Shown in pieces: positions 14,552 through 25,565 of a stretch of DNA of 64,000 bases. The notes under the pieces were generated by a model, which was given only the letters and a program-made list of their open reading frames with translations, did not search any database and had not been told where the DNA came from. Source of the stretch: Caprimulgus europaeus (taxonomy: Eukaryota > Chordata > Aves > Caprimulgiformes > Caprimulgidae); NCBI GenBank assembly GCA_907165065.1, contig OU015526.1:65433723-65497722 (forward strand), given 5' to 3'. The position numbers and the translations under genes are program-made. The first letter of the stretch is position 1, and every line of letters starts with the position of its first letter.

Positions 14552-15899
14552 AGTAAATGGTAAATTGTGGCAGCTGCTTTTTCCCCTAATTGTGGGAGAA
14601 ATAAATAGTGAAAGAAGTTATATTTTTAATTAGACTACCTTTTCTTTCCCCTTAGATTCTCATGCATTTATTGGGTGAAATTAATGTTTTCATTTCCAGG
14701 AATTCTTGTTTCACACTTCTCTCATATATTTGGAACTGATCTTAGACCACCAGAAGTCAAAGGCAACAGCCCAGTTCAAGTCTTTCAATGTTTAGGTTAA
14801 ATTATTTTTTTAAAAGTGTATTATCTGGGGCCCTGACTCATTAGGCAGCTGGAAGAAAGAACTGTTTCCATAGCAGAATGCTAGAAGAAACTGAAGTAAA
14901 AAATTAATTCTTGCAGTAGACATCATTAAACCTGCCTCACTTCAATAGCAAGTCAGTCCAGCTGGAGAAGGAATTCTTACTGCGAATTTATACCTATTGG
15001 CCATGTGGTCATTCATTAAGCCACTGTTGACCATTGCCTCTTCATACACGAACCCTTTCTTGGTAATGTCCATGTTTACTGGCACTGTGTCCATTCCTGT
15101 GTGTATATTTTAAAACTTGTAAACTTACTTACATGTATCTGTGAAAGAGTGGGATCGTTTTACATGAGGGTGTAAATCCTAGGACAAACTGTGATGTGGA
15201 AAGAGTATTACTGACTGCAAAGGAAAACATAGCTGGCTGAAATGAAACTATTTCTGTAATTTGAAGAAAAAAGTCTTATGCCTTCCTTTTCCTCTTTACT
15301 GAGATGTATATGCAGCCTCATAAAGTATGAAAGACAAAGTTTCAGTTCAATCAGAAGTCTCCATTGCAGTCTCTAGGAACCATGTTGACTTACTCTAAAT
15401 AAAAATAAAAATGCTTGTTTAACCTCAAAAATATCAAGAACATCAACTCATGACTTGTCTGTTTTTACTGGAGATTCCTCTGGATGACTGGAAAAAGTTG
15501 TTCTGAGTTAAAAAAAGAATAACATGGAGAGAAAGCCAAGCTAATGCCAGAGGACAGTTTAAAACTGTTGAAGACAGATGTTTAGTGTGTTCTCTGGGTC
15601 AGTGTGGAGAAAAATATGCTGCTGTGACCCAGTCAGAAATTCTGTTGACGCTGACGGTTATCTGGTTTGTTTCTGGATAAATAGAAAAGCATCATATTGG
15701 TTAACTAAAATTTGCCTATTTAGTCATGATGGTTAACCTGTGAGCAATCAGAAATTTAAAAAAAAAAAAAATTCCTGGAAGCTGGGTCCCATTAAGTCAG
15801 ATGAAAGAAAATCAAGGTGCGCTTTCAAGTTTTTTTACCTAGACAGATGAAGTCCCGTGAGAATGTTCAAAACAATCTCCTTTAAGGTTGGTTTCTTAA
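14552..15899. other. AT-rich unique DNA, no gene found
   Basis: Nothing coding recognised. A 13-nt A run lies near 15758-15770. The sequence runs without marked composition change into the CR1 element that follows. Confidence 0.5.
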
Positions 15900-16620
15900 G
15901 CCCTGCTCTAGTATGGGTTGGCGAGGAGTGGCTGGAGAGCTGGTCAGCAGAGAGGGACCTAAGAGTGTTGATTGACAGCGGCTGAACATGAGCCAGCAGT
16001 GTGTCCAGGTGGCCAAGAAGGCCAATAACATCCTGGCCTGTATCAGGAACAGTGTGGCCAGTAGCACCAGGGAAGTTATCTTACCCCTGTACTCTGCACT
16101 GGTGAGGCTGCACCTTTAGTACTGGGTTCAGTTTTGGGCCACTCACTACAAGAAGGACATGGAGGTGCTGGGGCGTGTCCAGAGAAGGGCAACGAAGCTG
16201 GTGAAGAGCCTGGAGCACAAGTCTTGTGAGGAACAGCTGAGGGAACTGGGGTTGTTTAGTCGGTAGAAAAGGATACTTAGGGGAGACCTTATTGCTCTCT
16301 ACAACTACCTGACAGGAGGGTATAGAGAGGTGGGGTTCAGTTTATTCAACCAAGTAACAAGTGACAGGATGAGAGGAAATGGCCTGAAGTTGTGCCAAGG
16401 GAAGTTTAGATTTAATGTTAGCAATAATTTATTTACTGAAAGGGTTATCTGTCATTGGAACGAGTTTCCCAGAGCAGTGGTGGAGTCACCATCCCTGGAG
16501 GGATTTAAGAGTCATCTAGACCTAGTGCTTAGGGACATGGTTTAGTCAGGGACTTGTCAGTGTGAGGTTAGTGATTGGACTCGATCTTAAAGGTCTTTTC
16601 CGATCTAGGCAATTCTGTGA
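15900..16620 (+). mobile_element. CR1 LINE, 5'-truncated, 3' end of ORF2 plus short 3' UTR
   Basis: A non-LTR retrotransposon fragment of about 720 bp, the commonest repeat class in birds. It encodes the C-terminal end of CR1 ORF2 (after the reverse transcriptase) followed by a short 3' UTR ending in aattctgtga. Recognisable peptide pieces are LNMSQQC-like near 15985, RGNGLKL near 16370-16390, [17 protein letters not shown] near 16458-16508 and LRDMV before the stop at 16543-16545. The copy is dead: relative to the family reading it has a one-base loss near 15980, which shifts the frame, and in-frame TAG codons at 16117 and 16264. The 3' end resembles the avian CR1-X/Y type (rejoining 'ttggactcgatctt... 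aaaggtctttt'), unlike the other CR1 copies in this window. No target-site duplication was found, as is usual for CR1. The exact 5' limit is uncertain by about 15 bp. Confidence 0.93.
16330..16545 (+). pseudogene. Remnant C-terminus of CR1 ORF2 protein
   Basis: A 71-codon open frame inside the CR1 element. It matches the conserved tail of CR1 ORF2 ([17 protein letters not shown], then a [15 protein letters not shown] segment, ending VLRDMV). This segment lies downstream of the reverse-transcriptase domain, so it has no catalytic motif. The same frame is interrupted upstream by two TAG stops, so no functional enzyme can be made. The ATG is internal and fortuitous. Confidence 0.85.
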
Positions 16621-19600
16621 ATGGGAGTAAGAGGCATGGGTGAGGAATACGACTTGAAAAGAGAGCAGCCTGAAGGTATCCCATAAAGGGTATCCCTATA
16701 TTTTAATCATGTACTGAAATGGGGAATTTTCAGCCTCCAGAGCACTGTAGATTTAGGAAAATGTGAAGTGCAGTACCTTCTAGGACAAGAAGTGTTGTAA
16801 GGTCCCTGTATGCAGTTCAACATCATACCCTATACCTTTCTTTTAATAAGTGTCAGGTGTTACTGGATTCCTTGGATCTTCTGTGAATGATGTGAAGGTG
16901 GTAAATCATCAAATATCTGATGGCAGAGAAACGGCCTCCCTGTACTGGGCTCTGTATGTGGAAGCAGCATGTGGTGCCAGACAGGGCTGTCCTGAGGTAA
17001 TTCTTTAATGTTCAGTAACTGTCTGGTATGTGGCCTGCAAATTACAGCCTTGCCCACAAGGGAAGAAGGTGCCTAGAAAGCAGTACCTGGCCCAAAATCA
17101 GAGCATAAAGATTCGTTACATCAGTATTTTAAAATAAACAAATGAAAACACCTCGTTGACAGGGCAATGCTGTGGCTCTGATACCTGCAGAGCCATCTGC
17201 GAATTCCTGTTAACACCATCAAGCATAGGTTAGAAAACAGACCACAACTTATTTATCAAGAGAACGTGTATAGAGATATGTGCGTGTACCCATAGCCAGG
17301 AGTGCCAAGATTCTGGCAGGCTGGCCTGGAGAGAGGAGGAGGAATCCCTGGTATCATCACTAGCTTCTGGCCCACCTCCCCTAGCAGGCCTAAAGTCTAC
17401 CAGCCTCTAACCTATGGGTAGCTGTAGAGTACTGATCCTCCAGGATAGCACCACCTGAAAGACCCTGGTTTTCTAAAAGTGTTTCTGATGTTAGTCTTTC
17501 CATGCCTGCTTGAAACTGCTTTCTTACGAACGGTTATTGGAAAGCACAGGCAAAAGTAATGAAGTAAAGAGCTAAATGTTTTCTGACTGATCTTCTGGCA
17601 ATGTGGGCATGCATCTACTGCAACTGCACCTTCTAGACCAAATCCACATCTGATCAAAAACCATAATTTAAACAGAGGTGCAGCCCATATTCTGAAGTAA
17701 TGGTTATACAATTCACCTAGGGGGTCAGAAATATTGCAGGCAAGAGGTTTCTTATTACTGATGCAAATTTGTCAGCTTGCACAACAGAGCAAGAAGATAG
17801 CAGAACCTGAAAAAAACACCAAATAACCCTGGGGAAACAGAAGATGCAGCTAATCCCCCATATAAAATGTATAGTTTAATGATCTATTTAAGCTGCAAGT
17901 TTTCCTTCTTAGCTTGAAAAATCCCGAATCTCATATAGGATGGTGCTATATAACCTAAATATCTTGGTGACAAAAACCACTAGTACTGTCTTTAGGGCTG
18001 CCTCCATTGACTTAACCAGAAATTCTTTTAGTTTTCCTTAGAGAAATGGCTCTTTGATGAACATGTCATCTTCAAACTGAGGCAAAGCATTTTCCAGACT
18101 ATTGTTGACTGCCTTGTTAAATGTCTTCTACTGTAGACCAGGAAATACAGACTTTGCATTACACTAAAAGACCCAAGGAGACTTGTTAACAACGATTTTA
18201 CAATGTAGAGTGTAGTTACCACATTTATTCTTTAAATTGGCACTCCAGATATCAATCACTAACAAGAAAATAAATAACTGTAAGAAACTCATATTTATAC
18301 TGACCCTCTGCTCTGTCCAAGCAACAGCCTCCTTTATCATGAAACACTGACCTCTGCAAAAGCAGTTCACCCCGTGCTGCAGTCTGAAATAGCAGCTTCC
18401 TTGGAATGCACAGCTCTGAATGCTAGAGACGAACCATACTGAGATGAGTCAGGAGGGAATGCCACGCGTGAAGGAACACCCTTTGTCCGAGTAGCCGCTG
18501 TGACATGGGGATGCCCTTTGGAAACCCTGGTAAGAGTTTCCTGCTGACACTGACAGTGCAAGGTAACTTTCCCACTGAGTGACTTTTCAATACACAGAAG
18601 TATTCCCAACTGTGGGAACGCTGTGGATTTCCCTTGACTCAAAATCTATGAAAAACACCTTGAAAATGATTGATTTGTGTAACCTGAGAGTATAGTTTGA
18701 AAAGGGTAAGACAGCTCACAGCTGTGTATTCTTACTCACTGTCACCTGTGCTTAGCACAGAGTGTCTGCTCTGTACACCAAAGTGTATAAATAGACTCCT
18801 GTTAACGCAAAGTGTGGCAAACACTCCGGTCATATCAGTACTGGTGTGGCTTACTCCTTAGCATGCCAGCTCAACTGGTTTTATTAAACAGACATTGTAC
18901 TTAACCATTTCATTTGTAGCGTTGCACAGCTCTCCTCTAAGGGACTATCTACACATTTTCATAGAAGTTTTATAGCCTTAATTGAGAGTTGGTGATAAAG
19001 AAAGCTGTTCCCAAACTTAGAAATACCGAGAGCCAAGAATCACAGTTTATCAAATCTCCAGAATAAATAAGGCATGTGTCAAACTTGCCTATCCACTGGC
19101 AAGGGGATGCCACGAATGTTAGCGTCTGGTTGTTGATAAGGGAATGTGGATGTTGTGAAGTGTTGACTGATACAGCACTCAAGGGAATGGAAAAGAGAAA
19201 GTTGTGGGAGAAGCAAAAATGTGTCAGCTGATATCCCAGTAGGCCTTTTTTTTTTTCCTGGTTCTGTGAAGATATCTTCCTGACAGGTTTCAGGGAAGAA
19301 TAACTCTCAAACTTCTGGCAGAATCAGTTCTAGGAGCTTTATTCTAGTTGTTTTGTGGAGTTGCAGTGTGGTGATGAACAGTCACGTGAGCAAGGGGGTT
19401 TTTTAAAGTGCATGTCAAGTCTAGTTCCCTTGGCTTTTATTTTTGTGGTTATGGATGCTTTTCAACTTTGAAAAAGTATACCCTTGTTATCTTGATTAGA
19501 ATATCCAAAAGCTGATGCAACAGAATTGATAGATACTTTGGTCTTTGGCTTGCTCTGTACTCCATTACTTATCTGTAAATGAGGACAATTGCATTTGAAA

Positions 19601-21610
19601 GGGAGACTTTCTTTCTTGTTTTTTGTTTTTTTTTTTTTTGTGTACCTTTGAATTCATCTCAAGGCCTCTTTTCTTTTTACTACTTCCTCTCTAAGAATTG
19701 TACTTCTTGTTCTCATAGGATATGTCAGCTACTCATTTTATTGCTAGTAAATCAGCCAGGATCATTTCCAGTAACAGAGGCCTTGTGTCATGATGCACTA
19801 GCACTGGTATCCCACAATTATAAATAGATTCTTGCCTGGACCTCAGGAGGGTAAGCAGACATTCAAGATTACTGCAGTCATATAAGAGAAGAATAACAAC
19901 CCTAAAAACTAATGCCAGGACCCAGTGTTTGGTTATTCAGAGGGCTGTTTTTTCTCTCAAAGGCCTTGGCTTGTGTAACTTTTTAGACTTTTTTTTTTTT
20001 TTTAGTTTTATTTTAGTTGTTTTCCTCTGGCACGTGGACAAACTGCTGCTACCCAACATGTGCTTTAGTGTTATTATTAGTTTTTAGGAGGAAAAGGAAA
20101 GGTTTCACTATTATGGATATTTCTGGTTTTCATGTTGCTGTGTTCGTTTCACAGCTTTGGTCCCCACGTATGCACAGCTCTGTGAGGTGTGTATCAGAAG
20201 CCTCCCTGTACTCTGTGTATAAGAAATCTCCTAGCTGCGTTGGGTAAGAATCTTTTCAGTTAGAGGGACTCAGAAAGTATTTGAAAATATTTTGTCTGGG
20301 CCTCTTTAAGTGCAAGAGTTTTTGGCAGTATATTAAGAACATGTGTTTTGCTTTTAAGAAAAGCAGTTGTAGAATCAGAGAGCAGTACTACTTGCTGTGA
20401 TGTAGATGCTATGCCTGACTGAACAGTTTGTTGTGGATAAGCCTTGCAATATGTTTTGCAGTGGATTTATTTTCCCCAAATACATTATATGTAGTTTTCT
20501 GAAATTCTTCCTTCTCCCTCCCTGACATCTTATAGGATAGAGCAAGCCTGGTGGGTGTCTGTAAAAAGTTTTTTTGACAGGGATTTAAGAGACAACTTCT
20601 GATAAATCTTGATGTATTACTTTAAACTCCTTAACCTGCAGCACTCTGAGCTGCATCTCTGCTGGAGGTTTTCACCTCTGAAGCTGAGTCAAGGAAGCGT
20701 CTGAGTCTCAGCCATTGTAATGTGAAGCATTTTAGCTTTAAACACTGAAGAAAAAGTGTGTATCCTCTTCTTGTAAATCAGATTTGGGAGTAACAGGTTT
20801 GGAAAGATGCAAACCAGGTCTAGTAGGAATGTGCAGACAGGGCTTACACCACCACACCCATATTTGCCTTTTACTAAAGCCCGAAGCAGTATAAGCCTCC
20901 TCAACTTTGTTCTGGTACAAAACCAAAAAGCAGCAGCAGCCTCACAGGCTGTGTGGATGACAAACACAGGGCTCATGCTCACAAAGGTAATTTTGTTCTT
21001 GGCTAAAGAAACTTGCCATGTCACACTTCCTAAGGACTTGATCTCATGCACTAATGGATCCACCATGTTGAACAAATCCTCAAAAGGCTCTTAGTATTGA
21101 CATACTATTTCCTATTTTTCAAGGATAGTTCAAGTAGGACTACCTTTTAGTGAAACATAGGGGTTTTTTAGCAATTTTGGGTTGGCTTGTATGAGTGTGT
21201 TACAACACCTGGGCTGCAAAAGAGAGCATATTTAATTTGACATCCTCATGCAGCCTGTGTAAGTTTTGGCGGGCTGGAGCACAAAGTGATGCCTGGGTGT
21301 TTGCTCACGAGTCCCACTTGTGAGGGCCTGGTTTCAACTGATGGTTACGTGCCAGGTTTTAACCATTTGGCCTTGGCATTTCCATGGCATGTTTCCCCAG
21401 CAAGTGTCAGTATTGGGTTGAATGAAACTTTCCAGAAATAACAAAAATTATTCAGCTTTCTAAGACAGGAAAGGGGGAAAATATGTTGTGCGTGTGTCCA
21501 GAAAATACTTCATAGCCTCTTCAGTAAGTAGTTCTTTATTTTTTAAACATTAATATTTACTTATTTATAATCCGACACAGAAGTGCTGTTGAGGATTTCC
21601 CTTATTTTTT
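16621..21610. other. Unique DNA between CR1 and minisatellite, no gene found
   Basis: No coding gene recognised. A direct repeat ggtatccc occurs twice at about 16675-16696. Poly-T runs lie near 19248-19257, 19628-19639 and 19989-20003. The opposing frames at 20689-21075 (minus, 128 codons) and 20807-21094 (plus, 95 codons) cover the same DNA, show no family motif and lack convincing splice sites, so I do not call a gene. The stretch 21230-21420 is slightly GC-richer. Confidence 0.5.
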
Positions 21611-21757
21611 CCCCTTGTTTGTTTCCCCCCCTTGTTTGTTTCCCCCCCTTGTTTGTTTCCCCCCCTTGTTTGTTTCCCCCCCCTTGTTTTCGTCGTGTCT
21701 CCCCCTTGTTTTCGTCGTGTCCCCCCCCCTTATTTTTTTTTCCCCTTATTTCTTTCA
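21611..21757 (+). repeat. C-rich minisatellite, 17-bp unit with 20-25 bp variants
   Basis: The first four units repeat CCCCCCCTTGTTTGTTT with changes only in the length of the C run. Two following units replace the tail by TTGTTTTCGTCGTGTC, and two last units have TTATTTTTTTT and TTATTTCTTTC. About eight units in all. The opposite strand is a series of G5-G9 runs spaced by about ten bases, able in principle to form G-quadruplexes with long loops. The open frames across it (Pro/Cys/Phe-rich on plus, Gly/Lys/Asn-rich on minus) are artefacts of the repeat. It ends 25 bp before the CpG island. Confidence 0.9.
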
Positions 21758-21896
21758 TATCTAAGCTGGTGGGGGGAGTATGTGACCAGGCAGCGCTCTA
21801 GGGAGCGAGCGCCAGGAGCAGCGGCGGCGCCCCAGCGCCCCGCTAGATGTCGCCGTTGCCCCGCGCCGCCTCGGCCACCCCGCCCCGCCCGCCCTC

Positions 21897-21930
21897 GGTG
21901 TGGGGACACGCGGGAGGGTGTCCCCACACC
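21897..21930. repeat. Perfect 13-bp hairpin, 8-nt loop, inside the CpG island
   Basis: Left arm GGTGTGGGGACAC (21897-21909) and right arm GTGTCCCCACACC (21918-21930) are exact complements around the loop gcgggagg. The stem is GC-rich and would be stable in DNA or RNA. It is too short for a pre-miRNA. No function can be assigned. Confidence 0.85.
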
Positions 21931-22069
21931 CAGTTTCCGGGGACCGAAGTGTGGCAAAGCCCACTCAGGGAGCTCGGGTCGCGCGCAGGCCGCTGCGTGT
22001 CTGTCAGAGACCCCTGCGTGCTGCAGTGTCATCCGGGCGGGTTCCCAGAGAGCGGCTGCGGTGGGTTCG

Positions 22070-22113
22070 ATCTGGAATTGGGAGCGTCTGCGGGGAGTGC
22101 TCCTGCTTGGGGA
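22070..22113 (+). repeat. Left copy of a diverged 44-bp direct repeat
   Basis: This segment and 22896-22939 align without gaps over 44 bases, sharing atctggaa at the start and the exact 14-mer gggagtgctcctgc, with about three quarters identity overall. The minus-strand CR1 at 22122-22845 lies between them. This suggests an old local duplication into which the CR1 inserted, though the copies do not directly abut the CR1 ends. Confidence 0.6.
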
Positions 22114-22121
22114 CCGCGGAG

Positions 22122-22845
22122 TCACGGAAAGGGATGAGTTGGAAGGGACCTCAGAGATCATCCAGTTCCAACCCCCCTGCCATGGGCAGGGACACCTTCC
22201 ACTAGACCAGGTTGCTCAAAACCTCATCCAACCTGGCCTTGAACACTTCCAGGGAGGGGACATCCACAGCTTCTCTGGGCAACCTGTTCCAGTGTCTCAC
22301 CACCCTCACAGTGAAGAATTTCTTCCTAATATCTACTCTAAACCTACCCTCTTCCAATTTAAAGCCATTTCCCCTTGTTCTATCACTACCTGCCCTTGTA
22401 AAAAGTCCCTCCCCAGCTTTCTTGTAGCCCCTTCAGGTACTGGGAGGCCGCTATAAGGTCTCCCCAAAGCCTTCTCTTCTCCAGGCTGAACAGCCCCAGC
22501 TCTCTCAGCCTGTCCTCATAGCAGAGGTGCTCCAGCTCTCGGATCATCCTTGTGGCCTCCTCTGGACTTGTTCTAACAGGTCCCTGTCTCTCTTGTGTTG
22601 GGGGCTCCAGAACTGGACCCAGCACTCCAGGTGGGGCCTTACGAGAGCGGATAGAGGGGCAGAATCGCCTCCCTTGACCGCTGGCCACGCTTCTCTTGAT
22701 CCAGCCCAGGATGTGGTTGGCTTTCTGGGCCACAAGCATACATTGCTGGCTCATGTTGAGCTTGTTATCCACCAGCACCCCCAAGTCCTTCTCCTCAGGG
22801 CTGCTCTCTCCATTCTCTGTTCAGCCTGTGTGTGCTTGGGATTGC
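22122..22845 (-). mobile_element. CR1 LINE, 5'-truncated, minus strand
   Basis: Read on the minus strand it carries the end of CR1 ORF2 and the 3' UTR, with the 3' end at about 22122 (plus-strand words gatgagttggaagggacctc and agaccaggttgctcaaaacc). The encoded tail includes [31 protein letters not shown] and [12 protein letters not shown]. The terminal ATTCTATG-type tail is missing or eroded: the island follows at gagtcacgg. Compared with the CR1 at 15.9 kb this belongs to a different avian subfamily, the same broad type as the copy at 56.4 kb. The 5' end near 22845 is judged from loss of similarity and is uncertain by about 10 bp. Confidence 0.93.
22386..22784 (-). pseudogene. Frameshifted C-terminus of CR1 ORF2
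   Basis: A 132-codon open frame whose ends match the CR1 ORF2 tail (start [14 protein letters not shown], end [20 protein letters not shown]) but whose middle, [15 protein letters not shown] onward, is in the wrong frame. The correct family reading ([27 protein letters not shown]) is found in another minus-strand frame at 22544-22735. Two nearly compensating indels keep the frame open without restoring the protein. It is a fossil, not a gene. Confidence 0.8.
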
Positions 22846-22895
22846 ACAAATCATCAGGTGGTGTTTTTCCCCCAAGTGCTGTTCTAGTTGATTTT

Positions 22896-22939
22896 ATCTG
22901 GAACTATGATGGTATGGAGGGAGTGCTCCTGCCTGTGGA
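22896..22939 (+). repeat. Right copy of a diverged 44-bp direct repeat
   Basis: Partner of 22070-22113: it begins atctggaac and shares gggagtgctcctgc with it. This copy has lost the CpGs of the left copy (for example gcgtctgcgggg against tggtatggaggg), which would fit CpG decay outside the protected island. Confidence 0.6.
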
Positions 22940-25565
22940 TAAATCCTCCAAAATCCACTGAGTTTAGTGTACCAAAGACCGTGAATGGAGATCATGAACT
23001 TACTTGATTCTGTACTTACTGGAGTGAAGTATGATGATTTCAATGCCAGAAAATTAGTCAGTATTGTTTAACTAAACTAATCTTGCATGTCTTGTTAGTC
23101 CAGACCAAATCTTGGACAGAACTTTGTGCTGCCTTTGGCTCTAAAGTGATGTGTCAGGTTACAGTTCCCAAACTGGTAAAAAACAGGTTATACTTTGATT
23201 CAACTTTTTGAGGGTTTGTCTTTTCCTTGCAAATTCTTGGAAACTACATAGATGAGTTATTGCATTCAAAAATCTGGATTAACAAAGCTTTATTAAGGCT
23301 GCAAAATCAAACACACATGTTAAATTTAACATTGCCTGTCTGTCCTGTGTTTTCTCCTTTCTACAGAAGTAGAAATAGTGTTTATGTCTACAAACACACA
23401 CTGCTTATTTTTGCCATGTCAGCATGTTCTTTCATCTTCAGATGGGATGGTCTTCACTTCATCACTTCTGTAATACTTTACAATATCCATATAAAATCAA
23501 GCAGTGTTACTGGGCAACCCGCACAGTGTTGTGAGACTAAGTTTAAAATTGCCAAACTGCTATTAATTTTGGTGGTCACAGTGACATGTCTTGAAAATGC
23601 TTTTCAAAGCACTGTGCATTTTTATACCATTTTAGGTATTCAGAAAACCATTATAATACATAAAACTTTGGTCAAAACTGTGAGTACTCAGCAAACTTGG
23701 CCAGTGGTTCACATGGGACATGTACGAAGCGAGAGAATTAATGATCATCATGTTAGTTAAGGTTTCCATTTAGAGTCCTGCCTTGCATTACGTACAGGGG
23801 CAGGTACAGGATCTCTCTTCAGGCAGTGTTCAACTGTCTTGACCCTAAGGATATAATTTTTTTCTTCGCACAGTGATTCTTTAATTTGTCACCCATCTTC
23901 TGCATTATTTAGAGAACAAGGAACAACAAAAAAAAAAACAGCAAAAGAAATTAGGCAAAATTCTAAGGACAGTAGCAGTCTCAGCTCTGCAGCTGTGATC
24001 ACCGCAGAGCAATGTACATCACAAGGGGTACGTGCAGAAGAAAGCACATTAAGAAGAAACAGGCATTTGTAATTTTCTTACTGCTTATCCTATGAATTTC
24101 TTTACTTGCAAGCATAATATTCTTTTTAATATTTTGTGTAATTCCCTAGGCTTTTAGAAAAGCAAACTGAAAACACCAAACTAGATTTTGTGTAATCATA
24201 ACAACACCCACAGGGGTCATCAGCAAGATGGCAATCTTTGGGTACACCTGACAGCCATCTGCTGCTTGAGCTAACTGTGTCATTGACAGCAGTAGCAGAG
24301 AGCTGTCTTTTATCCTGACTGTCAGCAGAAAGGAAGAAAGGGTGTGCATCCTGTGGATTCCCTGACCTCTTGCTGGGAGTCGAGAAATTTTCCCAAACCA
24401 TCCGAGTCCCCAGGAAGGAAGTCTTGGCTGATTGACCAGCTCCTCAAAGACTGAACCGTTCTGTCATTGTCTGACTACTCCTTGTTTCCCTGCTTCATTT
24501 TTTCTCCTTCCTTCCACTGTGTTTTGTCCCAGTATTTGTCTGTCTTGAATCCTTCATCTCATTTCTTTTTGTTGTTTGTATCTACCTCAGCACTCTCTCC
24601 AATTTCCTGTCTCACTCTTGCTTGAGTTCTCCCTGGTTTGCTGTCTTCTGAGCTCAGTACTCTGCAGGGCTAGATTAGATGAGCTATTATCACTTCAAAA
24701 CCTACAAGTTTCCTGTTACCTCCTGATTATTCCTGATGTCAGGCTCTTACTCCAAGTAGTACCACACTACTCCTCTGCTGGCAGTTTTAATTTCCTATGC
24801 TTCCAGTGTTGTCTGAAAAGTGGATTCGTGCCTGTTGTGCAATTAACCAATCTCACACACTCAAGAGAGATATTGTGTATATTCTGCACAGGGTGCTCAG
24901 TCAATTGTCCACAAATCAAGCACCTCGACCAGGGAAAGGTTTGTGTTATTTATACAGAAATTATGCCTGAAGTCCAACCTAACTGATACAGATGCAAAAG
25001 ACTGTATCTCTATTTTGGGTCATCATCCTTGGCTTTGGTTCAGAACTCTGCGCCTGCACTGGTTCTTCTGGTGGTCTCTAGTGGTCAGTTGAGGAGCAAA
25101 CCCGTTCCTCAATTTATCCTTATAAGGTATTGGTTCAGCTCAGGACACAGTTATGTACTTGTGCTTTAGCCAAGTCCGTGGTCGGTCAGCCCAGGAAGAT
25201 AAGATGTACATCTTTGATCAAATGAAATCACTTGTACAGTCTCATGCACGCAGATTCTTCTAATTACATATGGCTATACTTGAAGCATTGGCTATTGTTT
25301 TAACATACGTTATTGGTTAACTTGTTTGCAATTAACTGTAGCTCTGCCAAGAAGAAAAAGATTATTTGCAGGCCTGGAGGTATCACCAGTACCAGTTTCC
25401 CTCATCCCATCCTGCATAACAGGGTCCATTCTAAGTCTTTGAGCCATTGACCATAGGGTATTTTCCTGAATGTAAACCTCCCCACAAGCCAATTAAATCA
25501 GCTTGGTTATATTATAAGGACACAGAAAGCAGACAGCCTGTCTTCCAGCTCATTCACTTCAGTGC
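22940..25565. other. Unique DNA, no gene supported
   Basis: Contains the longest single frame away from repeats, plus strand 23227-23760 (177 codons). It has no recognisable domain, begins without a convincing start context, and has amino-acid use expected from AT-rich DNA, so I do not call it a gene. An A run lies near 23929-23938. From about 24470 to 24660 the plus strand is strongly pyrimidine-biased (tctccttccttccactg-like). Confidence 0.5.

Larger units (their letters stand above)
21782..22120. promoter_or_regulatory. CpG island, candidate TATA-less promoter
   Basis: About 39 CpG dinucleotides in roughly 340 bp, against near absence of CpG in most of the 64 kb. It contains a run of GC boxes (ccccgccccgcccgcc, about 21877-21893), another GGGCGG at about 22035, an ETS-type TTCCGG at 21935-21940, and no TATA box. 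Such islands usually mark unmethylated promoters in vertebrates. I see no first exon joined to a coding gene on either side, so it could start a non-coding transcript, be an orphan island, or be a GC-rich tandem-repeat by-product. The two open frames across it on opposite strands look like GC-driven artefacts. The composition is directly visible; promoter function is inference. Confidence 0.5.

Noticed and set aside
20689..21094. Overlapping 128-codon minus and 95-codon plus frames
   Set aside because: Opposite-strand frames covering the same DNA, neither with a known motif, as expected from locally stop-poor DNA.
21561..21758. Gly/Lys/Asn-rich minus-strand frame resembling a low-complexity protein
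   Set aside because: Translation of the 17-bp minisatellite.
22060..22075. tRNA B-box-like ggttcgatct
   Set aside because: No matching A box or cloverleaf upstream.
21632..22456. 274-codon plus-strand open frame, the longest in the window
   Set aside because: It runs through the minisatellite, the CpG island and an antisense CR1. Its composition (Pro, Cys and Phe repeats, then Arg/Pro/Ala) follows those elements and the last part is reverse-strand CR1, so it is not a gene.
23227..23760. 177-codon plus-strand frame as a possible gene
   Set aside because: No domain or recognisable homolog, no codon bias, no splice or promoter context. Kept only as a low-interest finding.
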